Origin: Pantanalinema sp. GBBB05
GTDB lineage: Bacteria; Cyanobacteriota; Cyanobacteriia; Leptolyngbyales; Leptolyngbyaceae
Length of the DNA: 61,615 bases
Assembly (NCBI GenBank): GCA_016743235.1
Contig: VRZD01000039.1
Span: 1-61,615 of the forward strand
Direction: 5' to 3'
The notes under the pieces were generated by a model. The model was not told where the DNA came from, did not search any database, and saw only the letters and a program-made list of their open reading frames with translations. Numbering within the stretch: the stretch's first letter is position 1; the number at the start of each line of letters is the position of its first letter. A program made the position numbers and the translations under genes. This document shows positions 15,797 through 25,012 of the stretch, piece by piece.

Positions 15797-17299
15797 TCAG
15801 CGCGTAACGGCTAAGGCTTGCGACGGCGATTTTAGGGCATAAAGCTGCTGCAACTCCTGGAAACTAGCAACCGTGGCTCCCGCTTTACTAGCAGCGGCTT
15901 GAGCATCCTTTTCCAGCAGGAATGCCGACACTTGCTCGCCACTCCGGACATAAAACGAGTTTTGAGCGAACAGTTTCCAACCTTTGTCCCGATCGTGCAC
16001 AAAAGCGACACTTACTGTTTTGCCTTCAGACTTCAGCTGTTGTAACTTTGTCAGCATATTCTTGATTGAGGCAAAACTGAGCACGTTATCGTCTCCTGCC
16101 ACCCAAATTTGAGCCGCTAATTTCGGCTCTTGAATTGCTTCTTGAGTCAGTGCGTCCTTACCCCCAATCACTGTATCTGCGAGGTTTGCGACATCTTGTT
16201 CACTGATATTGCTCTCCTTCATCGCCTGTTGCAGGTAACTATCATCGGTCCAACTGGCAACATCATCAGGATTCGCACTGGCATCTAGTTTGCCAATTCG
16301 CTTCAACGTGATGACACTATTTTTAAGGGCTGTAATTTGGTAGGGCTGAATTCTGGGATCAAGCTTCTGAATTCCGGATGGACCCAGGAACATATAAAAG
16401 ATTTCTTTCTCAACCCCGGTCCACTTTTCTAGCTTGGCAGACAAGGCTTCTGGCTGCTCCCGGAACTGCTGGTTTGCCTCTAGCATCGCCCTGAGATACG
16501 CCACCACAATTTCGGGATTTTCTTTGGCAAAGTCCGATCGCACCGTCACCCCATGAAAAGTGGGATTTCCCGTTTGTGCCCCATCATAGATTTTGCGAGC
16601 AAAGCCTCTAAAGGGAAACAATTCACCGTAGGGCACGAAATCTGCATGAGCATCAATCTGACGGCTTCTTAGGCTGGTACCTCCCACCTCGGGCGATTGA
16701 CTCACTAACGTCACATCTTTCTCAGCATCAATTCCCTCATTCTTTAATGCGGTGAGCAACATGCCATGCGCCGAGGTGCCAAAGGGCACCGAAATTGTTT
16801 TTCCTTTCAAATCAACCAATTTTTTATAAGGCGTATCGGTTGGTACAACCACCGCGTTTCCGGCTCCATTCGGACTGTAGGCAAGGGATGAGATCAAAAT
16901 CGTTTTTACCCCATTACCTTTTTTCTGAAATGTCGTCAGGTTAATCGTGGCGGGGAAATCCGCCATATTGCCAATATCAATCTGATTAGCCAGCATTTTG
17001 TTGGTAATGGGTGGAGCAGAGGTGTAGCTAGACCACTCAATCTGGTACTCAACATTCTGGTACTTCCCAGTTTTAGGCAGATACTTCTCCAGGAGTTTTT
17101 CTTCCCGAATCACTGCCCCACCTGTCACAGTATTGATGGTCTGATCTTGAGTCCCGATCGCAATCCGAATCACCCGTTTACCCGTCGTTCCACCCGCATT
17201 CGTTGCAGAGGTATCTCCAGAGCATCCACTGGTAAAAGTTAAGCAAGCCACCAGTAGAGGGAAAATAGTATTCCCAAAAGATAATTGTTTGATAGTCAT
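15797..17299 (-). CDS. SsuA/NrtA-like solute-binding lipoprotein with NosL-like tail
   Basis: 500 residues from ATG 17299, chosen because GGAG lies 6 bases upstream and a lipoprotein signal follows (hydrophobic core, lipobox TSGC). Residues about 40-370 are a type-2 periplasmic-binding domain (IAIGTQDQT, YQIEWSSY, VPFGTSAHGM). Residues about 391-490 form an extra domain resembling NosL: PKLAAQIWVAGDDNVLSF, VAFVHDRDKGWKLFAQ, FYVRSGEQVSAFL. The Cys/Met copper-ligand motif usual at the start of NosL is not evident, so copper binding is doubtful. First gene of the importer operon, outer face of the inner membrane. Its binding domain is a paralogue of the LysR C-terminal domain. Confidence 0.9.
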   Translation of the reverse strand: MTIKQLSFGNTIFPLLVACLTFTSGCSGDTSATNAGGTTGKRVIRIAIGTQDQTINTVTGGAVIREEKLLEKYLPKTGKYQNVEYQIEWSSYTSAPPITNKMLANQIDIGNMADFPATINLTTFQKKGNGVKTILISSLAYSPNGAGNAVVVPTDTPYKKLVDLKGKTISVPFGTSAHGMLLTALKNEGIDAEKDVTLVSQSPEVGGTSLRSRQIDAHADFVPYGELFPFRGFARKIYDGAQTGNPTFHGVTVRSDFAKENPEIVVAYLRAMLEANQQFREQPEALSAKLEKWTGVEKEIFYMFLGPSGIQKLDPRIQPYQITALKNSVITLKRIGKLDASANPDDVASWTDDSYLQQAMKESNISEQDVANLADTVIGGKDALTQEAIQEPKLAAQIWVAGDDNVLSFASIKNMLTKLQQLKSEGKTVSVAFVHDRDKGWKLFAQNSFYVRSGEQVSAFLLEKDAQAAASKAGATVASFQELQQLYALKSPSQALAVTR

Positions 17300-17638
17300 A
17301 CAACTCCATTCCCGCCCTAAATCTACTGCCCCCATTTCACTTAAGCTATGCAGGAGCAGCCATTGATTAAACATTAATTCCCAGTTAGTCAGTCGGAATA
17401 CCGAACTATTTTGAAAGAATGCCACAGTCCAATACCGAAAGCAAGATAAAACTCCGGTTTACCTATAGACTTTTTGTATTTTCCAATAAACTTCTTGAAT
17501 GGAAGCTACCCAAATAAACGCCTGTAGCGGCGAGAGACACTTTTGGGTTGACCCTAAAATTATTAGTGACAACACTAGGCGATCAAGTTTATTGTTTTGT
17601 TGATCAAAATACTCTTGAAGCAGCAAACACCCATTAGG

Positions 17639-17657
17639 AGCTGGAGATTCTCCAGCT
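17639..17657. terminator. Perfect hairpin between importer operon and IS remnant
   Basis: AGCTGGAGA and TCTCCAGCT arms flank one base. It lies just beyond the 3' end of the leftward IS630 fragment and could end its transcript or belong to the element's end. No U-tract follows. The rest of 17300-17662 is the importer promoter region and holds no gene. Confidence 0.4.
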
Positions 17658-17662
17658 TAAAG

Positions 17663-17932
17663 TTACGATCGCGGCTGATGCTGAGACAAACGTTTGCCAG
17701 TCAAACCTATGGGACCTAAACGATTGTAGCGATTCACTAATTTACGCACCCAATCGGTAGAGAACTGTACTCTATCCGCCACCTCTTTAACGCTTAAACA
17801 GGGGTCTTGTTGACTCAACAAGCGAATCATTTGCCAATAAGTTTTGATCTGATCGTTGCAGCAGGTTTCGTATTGCCGAGTGATTTCCGTATAGCTCAAA
17901 TGAGAAGCTACTTGAAGGTGAGGACGAGACAT
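17663..17932 (-). pseudogene. IS630-type transposase N-terminal fragment
   Basis: 89 residues: a helix-turn-helix region (SVKEVADRVQFSTDWVRKLV) followed by NRLGPIGLTGKR. This is the start of IS630-family transposases in cyanobacteria. The frame stops soon after, where a full enzyme would continue with a second HTH and a DDE catalytic domain. No catalytic part is found beyond it. A remnant, unless the stand-alone HTH protein has been retained as a DNA-binding protein. Confidence 0.65.
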
Positions 17933-18064
17933 GATTTGTTAACCTTATTTAATGAGTACTGTACTTGTATATTTCAAAGGACTGCTAAAGACGTAGTAGA
18001 GCACTCCTAGCTATAAAAAATATGAGCAAGACTATGTTTTCGCCTTGCCCCTTGAGTTCACTTA

Positions 18065-18685
18065 TTAGTCAATGATTTGTGGACTGGGTGCCTGAGCATT
18101 AATGTCAACTTGAGACAGAGTGGGAATGCTCCAGGCGGTTTCACCTGCTTTGAATACATTCGCGGGAGCAATGTTGAATTCCAGGGCACCTGCGGGATTT
18201 GTTCTGACAATGGATTGAGTGCCATCAACAAACTTAACTGCCAGGGGTTCCGTTAATGCTTGAGCTTGAGTAGTGGGATCAAGGACTACTTGAGTGCCAG
18301 CAGGGAGATAGTAACCATCACAATCCCAGTCATCATCAGTCTCTTGTCCGGCTGCCAAATAATAGAGTTGAGTGGGTAGCTTCTTCGGTTTATTCACATA
18401 GACGGCTAGGTTGCCAATCGTTTGATTGTGGCACTGCGCCCGTGTTGTGGTCGATTCCATGACGGCTTTTTGTGCCTGCAATTTCGCCAATTGTTGGTGA
18501 TACTGCTCGGGTGTGTACCCTGCTTGTTCTGGCGCATTTTGCACTTGCTGCAGTTGGTTAATGGCTTGGGTTACCTCAGCATAGTCTGCTCCTTTACGAT
18601 GATCCTGACCGGCCCAGGAGGGGGGAGCAATGGTCAGGCTAACTAGAAACACGATCGCAACAATCACAAGTTTGAGAAATTTCAT
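18065..18685 (-). CDS. Secreted protein of unknown function
   Basis: 206 residues. A clear Sec signal peptide (KFLKLVIVAIVFLVSL, cleavage after SWA) is followed by a Gln-rich helical segment (about residues 40-75) and a beta-rich domain with two cysteines (AQCHNQT, WDCDGYY) that could pair. AAGGAG lies 6 bases before the ATG. No family recognised. It sits beside predicted metal or cation-related membrane genes but may be independent of them. Confidence 0.75.
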   Translation of the reverse strand: MKFLKLVIVAIVFLVSLTIAPPSWAGQDHRKGADYAEVTQAINQLQQVQNAPEQAGYTPEQYHQQLAKLQAQKAVMESTTTRAQCHNQTIGNLAVYVNKPKKLPTQLYYLAAGQETDDDWDCDGYYLPAGTQVVLDPTTQAQALTEPLAVKFVDGTQSIVRTNPAGALEFNIAPANVFKAGETAWSIPTLSQVDINAQAPSPQIID

Positions 18686-18814
18686 GGAAAACTCCTTAAA
18701 GCGAGAAAATTGAACATTTCAACTAAACTGTAGGGCAGCCACTAAAAGGAAACCTCAACTCGGGGTGGGGTGGCAAAGGGAAACACCGACTGTTGGCGGC
18801 CCATTAATCACGCA

Positions 18815-19555
18815 CTACTGTTGATCTAATTCAGGGGTAACGACTAACGCTTGTGCTTGACGCTGCAAGGTTTGACTCACTGTTCTCACTAATTTCAGCA
18901 GGTAAAGCCCACTCATCACCAGAGATAGAACGGCTAATCCAGGAGTTTCTAAGGTGCGGCTGTCAATTACAATCAACACACCTAAACTGATGAGTACAAA
19001 GGGAACCAGGTAATTGCCGTAGCGAGTCAAATTGTCAGCGATCGCAGGCACCTGAGTCAGCTTATAGGCGGCAAAACACCAGACTCCAACCATGGAGAAA
19101 AAGACACCCAGAATTATGGTGAGAGTTTGCCAGGTGCAACTTGCAAACAGCGGTATGTAAATGCCAATATTATCCCCGCCATTGGCAAAGGTGACAGCGG
19201 CGACACTGTAAGCCTGGGGTGAAATGAGACTGCTAAACCAGGTTGGTTGCATTTGGGTTTCGTCGACATCTGCATCGTCATCATCAGAATTCACCAGACG
19301 ACTAATGCCGATCGCAATCGGAACCAGACCTAACAAGCCGACACAGGGACGCGGTAGTAGCAAACTGCCAAAGAAACTGGGCAGACTGGCTAGCACCAGG
19401 GCGGTAAATCCAAGATATTGTCCGGCTACGATGTGGCGCTTGCGAAAGAGGGCATTCACCTGGGAGAAGAACAGCATCAAAATCAAGATGTCATCCAGGT
19501 TTGTGGCTGTGAATGCGGTAAAGCCAGTCGAAATTGCCGTGAAAAGTCCGTTCAT
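18815..19555 (-). CDS. CadD-family cation transporter
   Basis: 246 residues, six-helix membrane protein of the cadmium-resistance CadD family (LysE superfamily). The N-terminal ATNLDDILILMLFF and the central VTFANGGDNIGIYIPLFA are hallmark motifs with conserved Asp/Asn in the membrane. The loop between them carries SDDDDADVDE, a likely cation-attracting segment. The family is tied to export of cadmium or other divalent cations; the cation here is not known. It lies downstream of the DUF1003 gene on the same strand. Confidence 0.88.
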   Translation of the reverse strand: MNGLFTAISTGFTAFTATNLDDILILMLFFSQVNALFRKRHIVAGQYLGFTALVLASLPSFFGSLLLPRPCVGLLGLVPIAIGISRLVNSDDDDADVDETQMQPTWFSSLISPQAYSVAAVTFANGGDNIGIYIPLFASCTWQTLTIILGVFFSMVGVWCFAAYKLTQVPAIADNLTRYGNYLVPFVLISLGVLIVIDSRTLETPGLAVLSLVMSGLYLLKLVRTVSQTLQRQAQALVVTPELDQQ

Positions 19556-19686
19556 GTCAATTGATTCTCCAAAGCTTTTCTGCCGTCTGAGGTGGGTTGA
19601 GTCCGGACTTCGCGGTTACTGATTATTGGTCATTGGTATTTGTCGATCGCGAATGACGATTTGCAAATGACAGTTGACCATCCAAA

Positions 19687-20352
19687 TTATTTACAAACAA
19701 AAACTTGCACATCCTCGAAATTGATGTCGGATGAGGGCTGTTGATCATGCCCGACATTCACAAACACGGTGTCCTGGGCATGAGTATTGAACACAGATGC
19801 TTTTGAGAATGTATTACCTTGATGATCAAACTCATGCGTAACTTGAGTGGGCACAAACACAACTTTGACTTCGCTCTGCGTTTGTTGTTGCTTGATCAGA
19901 TCGGTCAACTCATCCAGTTTTCTAGAATACTCTGCATCTAATTTCTCATGGAGTAATTCGAGTTGTTGAGCGGCTTGCAAGGTCACCTGGTAATTGTGCT
20001 GGGCACTTTCTCGGTCTTCTTCTGACTGGCGGTTCTGGCTCATCAACACGACTGGAGCTGTATAAGCAGACGCAAAGGAGAACATCAGGTTTAGCAAGAT
20101 GAAGGGTTGTCCATCGAAGTGAGGCAGACCAGGGATGGAATTGAAGGTAATCCACCCTACTAAAACAGTGGATTGACTAATCAGAAACGCCCATGAACCC
20201 ACTTTAGAAGCCATTTTGTCTGCTAGCTTTTGTCCAAACGTTAATGGCTTGCTCTCAGGGGGTTGAATTTTTGTCGATCCAGATTGTTTTAGAATGGCAG
20301 GTGTCTGCTGTTGAGTATTTGAATTAGTTTGAAGAGATCGATTCGAATTCAT
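19687..20352 (-). CDS. DUF1003 membrane protein
   Basis: 221 residues. A hydrophilic, Gln-rich N-terminus is followed by two membrane helices that carry the DUF1003 pattern (GSWAFLISQS, ILLNLMFSF, SQNRQSEEDRE). Next comes a coiled-coil helix (QAAQQLELLHEKLD). The soluble tail of about 70 residues ends in VQVFVCK. The function of DUF1003 is not established. It is the first gene leftward from the twin-operator region. Confidence 0.85.
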   Translation of the reverse strand: MNSNRSLQTNSNTQQQTPAILKQSGSTKIQPPESKPLTFGQKLADKMASKVGSWAFLISQSTVLVGWITFNSIPGLPHFDGQPFILLNLMFSFASAYTAPVVLMSQNRQSEEDRESAQHNYQVTLQAAQQLELLHEKLDAEYSRKLDELTDLIKQQQTQSEVKVVFVPTQVTHEFDHQGNTFSKASVFNTHAQDTVFVNVGHDQQPSSDINFEDVQVFVCK

Positions 20353-20475
20353 GAGTTTTCTCAGCTGCTACAAAGAGTAATTAGATTCAATAGCTTTGCG
20401 AGTGTGGTTTAACGGCTTGTTTTGTTCGTTTTCCTGTACTGCATTCGTCATGGTTTCACTTTAAGCAGCCGAATC

Positions 20476-20498
20476 AATAAGAGCAAATACTCTTTTTT
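20476..20498. promoter_or_regulatory. Operator-like site A (inverted partner at 20619)
   Basis: 23 bp built from AATAAGAGCAAA and TACTCTTTTTT. Its reverse complement recurs at 20619-20641 with one mismatch. Each copy is itself a dyad with half-site AAGAG-N-A and a 2-bp centre. This one is nearer the DUF1003 gene (start 20352). Confidence 0.6.
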
Positions 20499-20618
20499 GT
20501 TAAATCAATTACTTGAAGTTATTCTTTTGGCTAAGTTATCAATCCGAGACTGACCCAGCCTCCTAGACGGCACCTCGGGACGCATCACCCTATCATCACC
20601 TCAATTTATTGATCTAGT

Positions 20619-20641
20619 AAAAAAGAGTGTTTGCTCTTATT
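20619..20641. promoter_or_regulatory. Operator-like site B (inverted partner at 20476)
   Basis: Inverted copy of site A, 22 of 23 bases identical, 120 bp away. The pair lies between the divergent DUF1003 and TerC-like genes, as expected for one regulator controlling both. The gap 20353-20914 holds nothing else that I can support. Confidence 0.6.
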
Positions 20642-20914
20642 AATTCAAGCTTCATAAGATAAATCCATAATTTGGTATGGCTTCCTGAACAGGTTAAAAC
20701 TATGCCAACAGCAGGGAAGCCGTAAAAGACCTTTCTCGCACAGAAAAAGGAGTACCTCCGACTGGGTAGAACAATTCAGAGATTATTGATGATGAAATTC
20801 ATAAACCTAACCTCAGTGTCAATTGAATCCCGCATTCCCAGTACTTTGACAGCGGTTGAAATTGATGATTGAGAACAAGGGTAGAACGGGTTCGGCATAG
20901 CGTTGGAGTATGGT

Positions 20915-21642
20915 ATGAATTTTTTAGGAATGGAAATTTCATTGAACACAGGATTAATTCTGCTGGCTCTGGTTGCCTTAGAAACGGTACTTTCGGCAGA
21001 CAATGCCGTTGCTCTGGCCGCCTTTGTGCAACCGTTACCCGATCGCCAGCAACAGCAACAGGCGTTAAACTGGGGACTCGCCCTTGCCTTCATTCTGCGA
21101 ATCGCCCTCCTGCTGATGGCAACCTGGATTATTCAGTTCTGGCAGTTTGAATTCATTGGGGCACTCTATTTGCTTGGGTTAGCAGGCAAGCATTTCTGGC
21201 AGCAGTATCAAACAGCTGAATGTGAGGAGAATCTCGATGAATCATGCGAAACACCACCCACCTTTTGGCGCATCATTCCGTTAATTGCGTTGACAGACCT
21301 GGCATTCTCTCTCGATAGCGTCACCACTGCTGTCGCCCTTTCTGATCGCCTCTGGCTTGTTTTAACCGGTTGCGTCATGGTGTAGTCACTCTCCGCTGTT
21401 TAGCCGGTTTATTTGTGTGCTGGTTAGAACAGTTCGTTTACCTGCAAGATGCAGCCTATTTGACAGTATTGGGAGTGGGGCTGCGGTTACTTTGCAAAGC
21501 GTTACAGCCCGACATCGTCCCACCGGATTGGACGGTACTGGCAATGGTTGGAATTCTATTCACCTGGGGCTTTTCAAAGCGCACAAGTATCACAATGGCA
21601 GTGGAACCCATTGCCACAAAGGGTGACAGGCAATCGTTCTAG
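20915..21642 (+). pseudogene. TerC-family membrane protein, frameshifted
   Basis: Two overlapping frames together make one TerC-family protein. The first (ATG 20915, GGAG 6 bases upstream) gives the acidic membrane motifs LETVLSADNAVALA and LTDLAFSLDSVTTAVAL and runs to TGCVM. The second resumes with GVVTLRC and continues through AYLTVLGVGLRLL. Adding one G in the run at about 21377-21379 (TCATGGTG) restores a continuous protein of about 242 residues. TerC proteins are membrane transporters or chaperones linked to tellurite, manganese or other metal handling. It is either a true inactivating one-base deletion or a sequencing error. Confidence 0.8.
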
Positions 21643-21674
21643 ACTATCAATTTACTCAAACAAGCATTTGAATT

Positions 21675-21947
21675 ATGGAAACGTTGATTAGTTCAGTTAA
21701 TGCCCAAGCGGTACTGGTGATTGCCGCGATCGCTGTTGCGATCTTCTTAGGTACACTGCTGGTGAGAATCTTGAAAGCCAGCTTCGGGTTGATATTGACC
21801 ATTCTGGCGATCGTTTTAGTATTGCAATATGGGTTTGGCATTAGCCCCGGTCAACTGTGGGGAGAAATTGGTCATTTGCCTCAAGTGGCGATTCAATCGG
21901 TTCAGAGCTTTGACCTGAATCGTTTGACATCCATGCTCTCAGATTAA
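21675..21947 (+). CDS. Small membrane protein
   Basis: 90 residues with two adjoining hydrophobic helices (AVLVIAAIAVAIFLGTLLV, FGLILTILAIVLVLQYGF) and an amphipathic tail. No family recognised. It follows the TerC-like gene by 32 bases on the same strand and may be co-transcribed. No good ribosome binding site. Confidence 0.6.
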   Translation: METLISSVNAQAVLVIAAIAVAIFLGTLLVRILKASFGLILTILAIVLVLQYGFGISPGQLWGEIGHLPQVAIQSVQSFDLNRLTSMLSD

Positions 21948-22291
21948 CTCCTACCGTTCATTACCTCCAGTGATGCATTGGACAATAAAGACTAAATGAA
22001 CGTACTTACTTAGCCTGGATGCGGAGTGCGATCTTCTTATTTAGCTGGAGTTAGTAATTATACGATTGCGACTGTTTCAGCCTCCGATGATGCCATCGAC
22101 TAGAATGAGTTGGAAATCTGGGCTGACCTTTACGATCGTTGGACTATGGGTATGAAGCCTAAAATTGTGTAGATTTTTCTCTGATGAATTTGCCAACGGT
22201 ATCTGTGCCGATAAAGACAACAGTGATGTTTGGAAAAGCGACCATATCTCTTCAACTGAGTTCAATTCTCTTTCAATTAATCGTGCGTCAA
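21948..22291. other. Intergenic stretch, no supported gene
   Basis: Between the small membrane protein and the 3' end of the CHAT gene. Short frames exist on both strands (one of 74 codons leftward at 22077-22301), but none has a recognisable motif, start signal or coding character. No clear terminator hairpin seen. Confidence 0.3.
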
Positions 22292-25012
22292 TCATAACCA
22301 ATTACCTACTAAAACATAAGCAGCCCAGAATCCGGTATGGCTATAATTCGGGTACTGCTTCAGGAGAGTTAATTGAGCGCGGCGCAGTGCTTCTGCTTTT
22401 GTAACTTTGGAGTTCACTAATTCATGATAAAACTCTCCCATCAAGAGGGCGGTGGAGCGATCGTCAATGTGCCATAGAGAAGCCAGGGTGCTGTGTGCTC
22501 CTGCTTTTACAGCGACACCAGCAAGTCCCAGGGTAGCTCGATTATCTCCCTCTGCGGTTTGACAGGCGCTTAAAACAAGTAGCTCGATCGCGGCTGACTG
22601 GGACTGATTGCGTCTCCGTAAGAGCGCATCCAGCTGGGTCACGTTGATCGGACCGTCCGCCGCCAGAATAAAGGTGTCCTTGGCTTGAGAGCTAAACTGA
22701 CCGTGGGTTGCTAAATGTACTACATTAAATCCGGCTGAACCAACCTGGCTCTCTAACGTTTGGCTGGTAAACGCCTGATCCAGCAGTTGGTGGGTAGAGA
22801 TACCGGCTTTTGCGATCAGTTCAAATTCGGACTTGATTTCGGGAAGGGATGGAAATTGCTGCCGAAACTTGAGGGGCGGTTCGATGAGTCCTGCGGCTAA
22901 AACGTTTAAGCGTTTGGTGGATAAGGCTTTGGGCGGTAGTAGTTGCAGTCCAAGGCTGAGTGCCACGGCATACTTTTCTACTAGATATTGCTTGCCATCA
23001 TACAGCCCAGCCATTGGAATACTTCTCAAGGCGTTATCCAGGACGAATACTAATGTATGCACTTGCTGACGGTTTAGATCGGGTTCGATTGGTTCGATCA
23101 GCCAGTGATAAACCTGCTGAGACAGGGTTTGAATCTTGTCTGTGGCATCGAGTTCTGTCAGGTTTTGTTGAAGCTGGTGCAGAACGCTTTCAATCTGTTG
23201 TTTAGGAAGCTGAATAGTGTGATGATGCAGGGGTTGTTGGGGAATTTTAACAATGACTTCTAACTGATTAGACAAGAGAATGGGATAAACTACAGCAGTT
23301 GTAGGATTGTCTTGATCGACAACTTGATCTAACAAAACTGTGCGAGCGTCTAAGCAGGCTTCACGAAAAAAGTTGTCTAGTTCAGCTAATTGCAGTGCTT
23401 CAATCCGTTGTCGAGCTTTGTCTAAGTTTTGAGCAATGGCTTGATTCTCTGGCGCTTGTACTAATAATTCAACAGACTCGCGATAAATGGGTTCAACACT
23501 TTCTCTAAATGAGAATTGGACGTCTTGATTGATAGCAACTAGATCGCTCCGGAGCGATCGTAGTTCATTCACCGCAGTATCGTAAGCCACGATCGCTTCT
23601 GGAATTCTTTGCTGTTGTTTTAACAGTCGTCCCAGTTGCCAGTGCCAACGGTAAGCAACACCGGGTGTATTCATTTCCTGAGCCAGGTTGAGCGCCTGTT
23701 GTGTGAGCGTCTGCGCTTCCCGCCACTGTCCAGTGTGTTCATAGACATTGCCCAGACTTCCGAGTGCATACGCTTCAGCCTGGCGATCGCCAAGGCTACG
23801 AGCCTGTTGAACAGCCGTAGCAAGCAGTTGGGCAACGGATGAAACGGAGAATGACGATCGCAGTTCTACATTCTCTGGTGTTGTCTGTTGTGCGGTGTTG
23901 GCTATGACTCTTTGCAGCCATACCTGACCCAAATGAATGTAGGCATACACACTTGCCTGACTAGCAGGTAGGGTTGTCAATTGAGCTTGAATATCGGGCA
24001 ACAGTGCTTGTGCTGTAGATTGTTTTTCAGTATCTATTAACAGACTGAATAAGTTAATTTGTGCTTGAACTTTACTAATGCCTGTTGAAGCTAGGTTAAT
24101 GGCATCCTGATAGAAGGTAACGGCAGCTTGAATATCTCGTTGTGCTCTCGCGGTATTTCCTAAACTTAATAGAGTTTCGCTAAGTTCTGGAGAGGTATCC
24201 TGAGGCGATAATTTTTTAACGGTTGCTAGACCTTGCTGTAATACCAGGCGAGATTGGTCTAAATCACCGACTAAACGCAAGGTATTGCCCAACGATCGCA
24301 ATTGAATGACTTTTGTGATGGAATCTGGTTGATTCTGTAACCGTTGGTGCAAGTCAGTTAGCATTGTCAAAGCACGACGATAGTACCCTAAGACGCGCAA
24401 TGCTTGAGCTTGATTGATCTGGTTCTGCGCGATTCCATCGGTATTATGCAGTCGCTTGTAGATGGATTCTGCCTGTTGCCAGGTGGAGATCGCCAGCTCT
24501 ACCTGTCCGGTTTCTAATTGCAAATCACCTTGAATGGTCAGTGCTTGAGCCAGAATAGATAATTTTTGATTGTTGTTATCGACCCTGAGTGCCTGAACCA
24601 AAGGGGTTGTTAATGTTTGGATTGTCAAATTCTCTCCTAACTTCCCTCCTTCCAGTAATCTCAAACTCTCGGCGATTGCTGCTTTTGCCTCCTGCCATTT
24701 GCCTAGTTGCTGATATGCCAAGGCTAAATTGCTGAGGGCGATCGCTTGCCGTAATGGATCGTTTTGCACCCGGTAAGTCTCTGCGGCTTGGCTGAGGGGG
24801 ATGACCGCGTCCGCAAACCTTCCGGCATCATAGAGTGCTTTGCCCTGTTCCATGAAGGAGGTATCTGCCGTCAGAACAGTGTCCCAAGAGACAGGTTGAG
24901 TAAGTGAAAATGTTGAACGTGCGGGGGCGATCGCCACACATAGCCAGACTGTCAGTAGCGTCAATAACAGCCAGGTCATCAGTTTGGGAAATTTGAAAGG
25001 ACAAAAAGTCAT
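22292..25012 (-). CDS. Secreted TPR-CHAT (caspase-like) protein
   Basis: About 906 residues from ATG 25012. A signal peptide (LLLTLLTVWLCVAIAPA) indicates export. Residues about 45-500 are TPR-like helical pairs (AIALSNLALAYQQLGKWQEA, AEAYALGSLGNVYEHTGQWREA). The C-terminal CHAT protease domain has its His in HLATHG (about residue 770) and Cys in VLSACQTAEG (about 815). CHAT proteins are caspase-like cysteine proteases, often partnered with TPRs that sense or present substrates. Here the catalytic dyad is intact. It is divergent from the RTX gene. Its substrate is unknown. Confidence 0.9.
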   Translation of the reverse strand: MTFCPFKFPKLMTWLLLTLLTVWLCVAIAPARSTFSLTQPVSWDTVLTADTSFMEQGKALYDAGRFADAVIPLSQAAETYRVQNDPLRQAIALSNLALAYQQLGKWQEAKAAIAESLRLLEGGKLGENLTIQTLTTPLVQALRVDNNNQKLSILAQALTIQGDLQLETGQVELAISTWQQAESIYKRLHNTDGIAQNQINQAQALRVLGYYRRALTMLTDLHQRLQNQPDSITKVIQLRSLGNTLRLVGDLDQSRLVLQQGLATVKKLSPQDTSPELSETLLSLGNTARAQRDIQAAVTFYQDAINLASTGISKVQAQINLFSLLIDTEKQSTAQALLPDIQAQLTTLPASQASVYAYIHLGQVWLQRVIANTAQQTTPENVELRSSFSVSSVAQLLATAVQQARSLGDRQAEAYALGSLGNVYEHTGQWREAQTLTQQALNLAQEMNTPGVAYRWHWQLGRLLKQQQRIPEAIVAYDTAVNELRSLRSDLVAINQDVQFSFRESVEPIYRESVELLVQAPENQAIAQNLDKARQRIEALQLAELDNFFREACLDARTVLLDQVVDQDNPTTAVVYPILLSNQLEVIVKIPQQPLHHHTIQLPKQQIESVLHQLQQNLTELDATDKIQTLSQQVYHWLIEPIEPDLNRQQVHTLVFVLDNALRSIPMAGLYDGKQYLVEKYAVALSLGLQLLPPKALSTKRLNVLAAGLIEPPLKFRQQFPSLPEIKSEFELIAKAGISTHQLLDQAFTSQTLESQVGSAGFNVVHLATHGQFSSQAKDTFILAADGPINVTQLDALLRRRNQSQSAAIELLVLSACQTAEGDNRATLGLAGVAVKAGAHSTLASLWHIDDRSTALLMGEFYHELVNSKVTKAEALRRAQLTLLKQYPNYSHTGFWAAYVLVGNWL

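Noticed and set aside
20903..21642. TerC region as two separate small genes
   Set aside because: Both halves belong to one family protein and join with one added base; the second half has no start signal.
22077..22301. 74-codon leftward frame after the CHAT gene
   Set aside because: No ribosome binding site, family or conservation clue; overlaps the CHAT stop.
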